Below, one piece after another: positions 4,629-9,083 of a stretch of DNA of 9,083 nt. The notes beneath the pieces were generated by a model. That model made no database searches. It was not told where the DNA came from and worked only from the letters and a program-made list of their open reading frames with translations. The translations under genes and the position numbers were made by a program. The first letter of the stretch is position 1. The number at the start of each line of letters is the position of its first letter. The stretch comes from an uncultured Collinsella sp. (lineage in GTDB: Bacteria; Actinomycetota; Coriobacteriia; Coriobacteriales; Coriobacteriaceae), in NCBI GenBank assembly GCA_959599095.1, contig CAUGGC010000047.1, positions 1 to 9,083 on the forward strand. Direction: 5' to 3'.

Positions 4629-6541
4629 AGGGCAGGGACTTTCGGCTCATCGTCGAGCTGCGGAATGGTGCCTACCACGTTATCCGCCAGCCAATTCATC
4701 TCGACAATCTGCGTGCTCGGCAGCGGAGGGAAGCCTTCGATCTGTACCACGCCGTTCTGGCTGTGGAGCTCGCCGCCAAAGGGGTTGATGGATCCCTCGA
4801 CAATGCCGTTGCGGAGCAACTGCACGAGTTTGCGCGTCTGGTAGGGTAGGCCCGGAGCGTAACGGATGTCGATAACGCCGGAGCTCATGCCGTACCAGTA
4901 GTTGACGGCGCGCACTTGGTTGTCATCGCTGGTCTCGTCCCACGTGCCGTGCAGAAGGCTGCGAACGATGAGCTCGTAGTAACGGCCCCAGTTCCATACC
5001 GGCATGGCGATGCCGGAAACCTTGCCATCGACCAGGCGGTGGAGTCCGTAGGCCGTTGGGTCTTCGAGCGACTTTGACATGTCAGCGCCGGTCATGACGC
5101 TCACGCCTTCGCGGCACATGGCCTCGGCGAGACCTCCAGCGGGCACATCACCCCAGGTCAGGATAATTTGCGCACGGGGGTCGAGCAGCGAGGCGCCAAT
5201 CGCAAAGGCGTTGATCTCGCTGAGTGCGCCCGAGGCGAAGACCGACGCGTGGTAACCGATGCGGTGGTTGTCCGCCATGCTGGCGGCAAGGGCGCCCAGG
5301 AGAAACTTGGCCTCGTACATCTTGCCAAAGTACGAACGGACGCTTTGGTGGGGAAGGCCGATAGAGCAGTTGAGGAATCGCACCTGAGGATACTCGACGG
5401 CAGCTCTGAGCGTGTATTCCATTAGGCGGTGCGAAGTCGAGAAGATAACGTTCACCCCGTGCTTAACGGCGGTCTCTACGGCGGCATAAAACACGTCCGG
5501 ATCGTGGCAGTCCTCGAACGCCTCAGTGTGCACGATACCGCCAAAGTGCTCATCGAGATACTGGCGCCCTTGGTCGTGCAGGCTATCCCAGCTCGATGTT
5601 GCGCAGGGATATTCGTGGATAAAGGCGACGCGCAGAGGGTTGGCCGCCGAATAGACAGTCTTGCCCATAAAGAAGTTGAGCACGCCGGATGTGGACTTGG
5701 CGGGCGCCTCTTCCTCATCGACGCTCGGTGCCTCGACAAGATCGACCTTCTCCTCGTCGCTTTTGCCGGCAATGACCAGCTCGCGCCAAATCTTGCACAG
5801 GCGGTTTACGACGATATCTGTCGGCGTATCCAGCAGGCGGTCCTGGTTGTACACATTGAGATAGACGAGCATGGCGTCGGCGGGCGTAATGTCCAGGTGG
5901 TCACCGCCCGCGCGAAGGTAGGCGCGCTTAAAGAGCAGGAAGGTGTGGCGCAGGTAGTCGACCTTTTTCTGCGGCCATTTTTCGATAAGGTTCTGACCGA
6001 GCATCTTGGCGAGCGTTTCGTAGCTTCCCTCACGCGAGAACTCAATCTCGTATAGGGGGCAGACGCGCCAAAACGCGCAGAACTCACCGTACAGACGGCT
6101 TTCGACGGAATCCCATGTGCCGGGGTAGAGACGGGTGACCTTGGCCGAAACCGTCGGAGCGTCTAGGAATTTGAGGACACTGACGCGCTTGTTGCCTTCC
6201 TGGACATAGAACCGATGCATGAACTCGGTGACGATGACGGGGTCGCGATAGCCCTCGGTCACCTGGATGTCGTAGAGGTTGGACCACTTGCGGGCGAACT
6301 CGGTGCTAAACGGAAGCAGGGGCATAAAGTTACACGAAAAGGCGGACTGACGGCCCTTGGTGACCGTGCCGACGACCATTTCGAGCGGAATATCCCGCAG
6401 ACCGACATTCTCTCGCTGACCTAAGGGGAGCTGAGCAACCAAGCTATCGAGGTCCGTAAGGTATGGGTGCTCGCTTTGGCTGATGGCGCGACGGCGTCCC
6501 TGCTCGCCGCGCTTGCGTGCTTGACGATAGGCCTCTTCCAT
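4625..6541 (-). CDS. Cytoplasmic ParB/sulfiredoxin-like + BMP (Med/PnrA-type) domain fusion protein
   Basis: The protein has 638 residues and neither a signal peptide nor a lipobox: it starts MEEAYRQARKRGEQGRRRA. Residues about 50-140 resemble a ParB/sulfiredoxin fold: IPLEMVVGTVTKGRQ, then GYRDPVIV (97-104) and FYVQEGNKRVSVLKFL (111-126), where EGNKR takes the place of the ParB phosphate-binding GERR. A helical region (about 150-260) and an acidic linker (262-284) follow. Residues about 302-600 look like a basic membrane protein/Med substrate-binding domain: LRVAFIHEYP, then FGKMYEAKFLLGALAA (405-420) and the INAFAIGA motif (443-450). Exported relatives bind purine nucleosides for ABC uptake; this one is probably an intracellular sensor or enzyme. 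Shine-Dalgarno AAGGGAG (6550-6556) is 8 bases upstream. It overlaps the phosphoesterase gene by 4 bases. Function is unassigned. Confidence 0.85.
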   Translation of the reverse strand: MEEAYRQARKRGEQGRRRAISQSEHPYLTDLDSLVAQLPLGQRENVGLRDIPLEMVVGTVTKGRQSAFSCNFMPLLPFSTEFARKWSNLYDIQVTEGYRDPVIVTEFMHRFYVQEGNKRVSVLKFLDAPTVSAKVTRLYPGTWDSVESRLYGEFCAFWRVCPLYEIEFSREGSYETLAKMLGQNLIEKWPQKKVDYLRHTFLLFKRAYLRAGGDHLDITPADAMLVYLNVYNQDRLLDTPTDIVVNRLCKIWRELVIAGKSDEEKVDLVEAPSVDEEEAPAKSTSGVLNFFMGKTVYSAANPLRVAFIHEYPCATSSWDSLHDQGRQYLDEHFGGIVHTEAFEDCHDPDVFYAAVETAVKHGVNVIFSTSHRLMEYTLRAAVEYPQVRFLNCSIGLPHQSVRSYFGKMYEAKFLLGALAASMADNHRIGYHASVFASGALSEINAFAIGASLLDPRAQIILTWGDVPAGGLAEAMCREGVSVMTGADMSKSLEDPTAYGLHRLVDGKVSGIAMPVWNWGRYYELIVRSLLHGTWDETSDDNQVRAVNYWYGMSSGVIDIRYAPGLPYQTRKLVQLLRNGIVEGSINPFGGELHSQNGVVQIEGFPPLPSTQIVEMNWLADNVVGTIPQLDDEPKVPAL

Positions 6542-6597
6542 GGTGTCTACTCCCTTAGTCGTTTAAACAACGATATGAACCATGGTACCACGAATGA

Positions 6598-6636
6598 AAA
6601 CCACTACAAAGATGCCTGTCCCCTTTGCGGTGGTTT
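6598..6636. repeat. REP-like palindrome 2, abutting the channel gene's stop codon
   Basis: Bases 6598-6605 pair with 6629-6636, and after one mismatch 6607-6611 pairs with 6623-6627: an imperfect 14-bp stem around a loop containing CCTGTCC. Read on the minus strand it is AACCACCGCAAAGGGGACAG and onward, sharing AACC(A/G)CC and AAAGGGGAC with the palindrome at 3881-3919. As there, its end forms two bases of a TAA stop, here that of the mscS-type gene. The rest of the gap to the BMP-fusion gene (6542-6597) holds its ribosome-binding site and a GTTTAAAC palindrome (6561-6568). Confidence 0.7.
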
Positions 6637-7402
6637 AGGCGATGATGGGGGCGATGGCGCGGATGCAGGCGTCGGCTGCCGTGAAAGTAGTGCTGTCGTC
6701 GCTGACGATAAAGATGATCTTTCCTTTGATGCCAAAGTCGCCGATTTCGCTAAAGAGTACGTAGGGCTCCTTGTCAAAGCCCGAGATGGGAAGCACGGCG
6801 GCCTCGGTGGCGCTGGTCAGCTCGTCTGCCAGCACGTCAAGGGAAGCCCACTTGGACGTGTCCTTTACGGCAACGGGCACGGCAACGCGCCCAAATGGCA
6901 TGAGGTGCACGAGCGTGTTCTTGGAGATGTTGGAGTTGGGCACAATGATGGTCTGTCCACAGGCGTCCTCAATCGTTGTATGGCGCCAAGTGATGTCTTG
7001 GACCACGCCGGATACGCCGCCGACCTCGATATTGTCGCCGGGTTTGATGATGCCCATAAAGGTCACTTGCATGCCGCCGATAAGGTTTGACAGCGTGTCC
7101 TGAAAGCCGAGCGAGATAGCGATGCCGCCGACGCCAAGAGCGGCGACGAGGGCGTTTGCATTAATGCCAAAACAGTTGTCGAGGATAAAGCTGCCGCCGA
7201 TCATCCAAATGACGGCGCGCGCGATGTTGATGAAGATACTCGATGCCGGAAGCGGGTTATCGTCTCGGTTAAGCAGATGGTTCAGGGTCTTGGATACGAC
7301 CTTGGCGGCGACGGCGGTGCCTATCGCCAAGATGACGGCCCAGATGATGTTGTGGACCCATCGTTGTGCAAAGAAACGAAGAATCGGCTCAAACAATTCC
7401 AT
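6635..7402 (-). CDS. Small-conductance mechanosensitive channel, MscS family
   Basis: MscS proteins are membrane channels that open under tension to release solutes during hypo-osmotic shock. The 255-residue product is close to the E. coli MscS length (286). Hydrophobic segments lie at about 17-37 (TM1) and 56-75 (TM2). TM3 at about 82-112 is the glycine/alanine-rich pore helix (ALVAALGVGGIAISLGFQDTLSNLIGG). The cytoplasmic beta domain follows with KPGDNIEVGGVSGVVQDITWRHTTI and the signature IIVPNSNI (152-159), then a mixed alpha/beta vestibule. The start is supported by AGGAGGT (minus strand of 7411-7417), 8 bases upstream. It lies downstream of the nucleotidase terminator and is followed by a REP-like repeat, so it may be a separate transcript. 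The particular paralogue (mscS, ykuT-like) cannot be decided. Confidence 0.93.
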   Translation of the reverse strand: MELFEPILRFFAQRWVHNIIWAVILAIGTAVAAKVVSKTLNHLLNRDDNPLPASSIFINIARAVIWMIGGSFILDNCFGINANALVAALGVGGIAISLGFQDTLSNLIGGMQVTFMGIIKPGDNIEVGGVSGVVQDITWRHTTIEDACGQTIIVPNSNISKNTLVHLMPFGRVAVPVAVKDTSKWASLDVLADELTSATEAAVLPISGFDKEPYVLFSEIGDFGIKGKIIFIVSDDSTTFTAADACIRAIAPIIA

Positions 7403-7432
7403 GTGGGGAAACCTCCTAATGATCGTCCAACC

Positions 7433-7463
7433 ATGATACCCACCAAGAAGCCCGTCCGATCAA
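7433..7463 (-). promoter_or_regulatory. Weak candidate promoter for the mscS-type gene
   Basis: On the minus strand TTGATC (7463-7458) is followed after 19 bases by TATCAT (7438-7433), 31 bases before the ATG. The -10 is good (5/6); the -35 and spacing are poor, and the -35 lies in the terminator loop. The alternative is readthrough from the nucleotidase gene. Confidence 0.3.
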
Positions 7464-7479
7464 ATTCGGACGGGCTTCT
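7446..7479 (-). terminator. Terminator after the 5'-nucleotidase gene
   Basis: Bases 7446-7459 pair perfectly with 7466-7479 (14 bp, loop of 6). On the minus strand the stem ends GGGCTTCTTGG, a modest U-tail. It sits about 50 bases after the nucleotidase stop and before the mscS-type gene. Confidence 0.75.
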
Positions 7480-7530
7480 GTGCTCGATATAAGGTTTACG
7501 CGGTGGGGCTGCAAGGCCCGGCGGTGTAGC

Positions 7531-8400
7531 TTAGCGTCGACGCTTCCAGATAATGCCGAGTATGATGACGATGATGCCGCCGATAAGGCACGCGCCAACT
7601 ACTGCCAGCGTGCGGTCTCCCGTTGCGGCGAGCTTACCGGTCGTCTTCTTGGTGATGACCTTCGTGGTCGTCGTGTCCGTCTTAGGCGAGGGCTTAGGCG
7701 TCGGGGCCGGTGTGGGCGTGGGGTCCACGGCAGCGGAGCCAAAGTTAATGGTGCCCGCGAGCGAGGCCATCTTGCTCTCCCAGCTGCCCTGCCCGATCAG
7801 CGTCCTTAGCGCTGACTCGCAGGTACCCCACTCGGTGTGCTTGGTGGCGTTTGCGAAGGTGGGGAAGTCAGTCGTGTTGGTGATGATGTAGTTGTTGGTG
7901 GCGACGGTATAGGTCTTGGCGGGGTCGAGCGTGCTGTCGTCCTTGGTGAGTGTGGCACTCGCAATGCGCTTGCCTTCGGACTGCGTCCAATCGATTGTCA
8001 CATTGATTCCGCCGAAGGAAAGGACGCTGCCGGAATCCTCGCGCCACTTGTACTTGTCTTGCGCCTCCTGCTCGGTGTGGCCGGCTGTCACATAGGCTTG
8101 CTGAAGCTCGTAGCTGTGATTGCACTCGTCGCTGATCTGCAGCGAGTGCTCGAGCGCTGCCAGGAAGTCCGCACCGGTCATGGTCCAGGTCTCCACGGTG
8201 TTGCCGTAGGGCGAGATGGCGATGACGTTGCCGGCGGTCACGTTGCCTGCCGCGATGCCGCCGCGGATGCCGCCTGCGTTTTCGATAGCGAGGTCCGCGC
8301 CCGTCAGGGCAAGATAGGAGCCGCAAATCACGTGGCCGATGGTCTGGGCCTTGGTGGTATCGCCCTCCTTGCTGGGGCGGAAATCGGTGGTGCGCACCAT
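7531..8400 (-). pseudogene. 5'-nucleotidase, C-terminal part: substrate-binding domain and LAATG wall anchor (split from the N-terminal part by an in-frame TGA)
   Basis: From the first ATG after the stop codon this part has 289 residues. It is the 5_nucleotid_C domain, which holds the nucleoside part of the substrate. VRTTDF opens the domain, NAGGIRGG (41-48) carries the family phosphate/substrate-binding N-x-G-G-I-R, and SPYGNTVETWTMTGADFLAALEHSL (63-87) is the typical P-Y/F-x-N and G-x-x-L region. A Thr/Pro spacer (227-251) leads to a sortase signal: LAATG (257-261), a hydrophobic helix (about 264-284) and KRRR. LAxTG is the class E sortase motif of Actinomycetota. The part is in the same frame as the upstream catalytic part, two codons after TGA 8404-8406. 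No good ribosome-binding site precedes its ATG, so independent translation is doubtful. Either a nonsense-mutated gene, a sequence error or readthrough. Confidence 0.75.
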
Positions 8401-8403
8401 TTC

Positions 8404-8406
8404 TCA
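8404..8406 (-). other. In-frame TGA interrupting the 5'-nucleotidase gene
   Basis: Minus-strand codons read GCA GGC ACG CAT GGT TGA GAA ATG GTG CGC ACC. The frame is unbroken on both sides and the TGA falls in the linker just before the conserved V-R-T start of the C-terminal domain. One base change (CGA, TGG, TGC or GGA to TGA) explains it. Confidence 0.85.
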
Positions 8407-9083
8407 ACCATGCGTGCCTGCGGCGTCCTCGCCGTAGAAATAGTTGGTGGTGGATGTGCCGAGCACCTTGTTCGATTCGTTTTCAAAGGCCTCGTCGAGC
8501 GGCTTGATCTTGTTGCGGACGGCTTCAAGGCGGCTTTGGTAGTCGGAGCCCTTGTCGGGGTCTGCCAAAAGGTCGTTGACGTTCTTGGCGGTGTAGAGCT
8601 TCTCGTCGCTGCCGTCTGCAGGGACCGTGACCGTGTCATCGTCGGTCGTCTCGGTGCCATTGGTGTCGTACCTGTACGGAATGGAAAGCAGCCCCACCTC
8701 GGCAAAGGCGCTGCCTGCCTCGACAACGTGGATCGTCTTGCCGTCGGCTCCCGTCACCTTCTCGTTAAGGTTGATGTGCTCATGGCCTGCGATAAGGGCA
8801 TCGACGCCACGGAGCCGCGTGGCAAAGGTCTTGGCGTCGAGCGTATGCGCGATACAGACGACAACGTTGCAGCCCTCCTTGCGCAGCTGCTCTGCCTCGG
8901 CATTGATGGCGTTCGCGGCACTCGAGAAGCTGGTGCCCGCGACTAGGTCTGCACGCAACGAGGAGCCAAGCGACTCATCCATGGCTCCTACAACGCCGAC
9001 CTTGATCTGGTAGGCGAACGTTGAGTGATTTTCGCTCATATGACCCAATCCGCTGTCAAGAGCCACAATGGCCCCGCCGACCG
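8404..9083 (-). pseudogene. 5'-nucleotidase / UshA-type metallophosphoesterase, N-terminal part (5' end beyond the window; ends at an in-frame TGA)
   Basis: The frame is open to the right edge, giving about 225 residues that begin VGGAIVALDSGLGHMSEN. The visible segment is the second half of the catalytic metallophosphoesterase domain: IKVGVVGAMDESLGS, then an inserted helix region, VVVCIAHT (His 79 of the fragment, a metal ligand) and VDALIAGHEH (GHEH 99-102, metal ligands). The linker to the C-terminal domain follows (about 165-225). The first metal motifs (D-x-H, GD, GNHE) and any signal peptide must lie beyond the right edge. The family hydrolyses extracellular 5'-nucleotides to nucleosides and phosphate. 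Without the C-terminal part, the product would lack the substrate-binding domain and wall anchor, so it is likely inactive if the TGA is real. The GTG at 9066 is only an internal codon. Confidence 0.75.

Noticed and set aside
3957..4844. A 295-codon plus-strand open frame opposite the phosphoesterase and the end of the BMP-fusion gene
   Set aside because: It spans two real minus-strand genes out of register and shows no family features.
8398..8400. ATG just after the TGA as the start of a separate gene
   Set aside because: There is no Shine-Dalgarno sequence, and the product would be only the C-terminal domain of a two-domain enzyme without signal peptide.
8380..8406. TGA followed at once by a small hairpin (GAAAT/ATTTC outer stem), considered as selenocysteine or programmed readthrough
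   Set aside because: The site is a linker, not a catalytic Cys position, the hairpin is short and lacks the spacing of a bacterial SECIS, and no Sec-containing 5'-nucleotidase is known to me. A nonsense change is simpler.
7837..8946. A 369-codon plus-strand open frame opposite the 5'-nucleotidase
   Set aside because: Antisense shadow: the minus strand carries the recognisable catalytic and substrate-binding motifs.
9064..9066. GTG as the start of the N-terminal nucleotidase part
   Set aside because: The frame is open through the window edge and the essential first metal motifs are missing, so the true start must lie outside.

Overview
The window looks like chromosomal DNA from a moderately high-GC Gram-positive bacterium. 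The gene order tuf - rpmG - tRNA-Trp - secE - nusG - rplK - rplA, together with an LAxTG-type wall-sorting signal, points to Actinomycetota. The wording of L33, L11 and EF-Tu makes a Coriobacteriia member (Collinsella-like) the best guess. That placement rests on recognition, not on a search.

Left half (1-3870, + strand) is the translation and export core. It holds the 3' four-fifths of tuf with a strong terminator and a leader region with a plausible promoter. Next come rpmG (zinc-type L33), a CCA-ending tRNA-Trp, and a terminator-like hairpin just before secE. secE and nusG are tightly packed, followed by rplK and rplA. Between rplK and rplA sits a structured RNA region. Its last element, directly against the rplA ribosome-binding site, has the helix / asymmetric loop / helix shape and the GUGGGAGG core of an L1-binding site, so L1 probably represses its own synthesis. 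A long hairpin terminator ends the cluster after rplA; rplJ-rplL do not follow.

Right half (3881-9083, - strand) is accessory and reads right to left. First is a cell-wall-anchored 5'-nucleotidase, cut by the right edge and interrupted by an in-frame TGA. A small MscS-type mechanosensitive channel follows. Then comes a two-gene unit overlapping by ATGA: a 638-residue cytoplasmic protein fusing a ParB/sulfiredoxin-like domain to a BMP/Med (nucleoside-binding) domain, and a small metallophosphoesterase whose first metal motif is D-x-E instead of D-x-H. Two related REP-like palindromes sit exactly at the TAA stop codons of the phosphoesterase and of the channel gene.

The most interesting items are the ParB-like/BMP + phosphoesterase pair (no assigned function, possible intracellular nucleoside or nucleotide sensing), the putative L1 autoregulatory RNA, the in-frame TGA in the nucleotidase, and the stop-codon-abutting palindromes.
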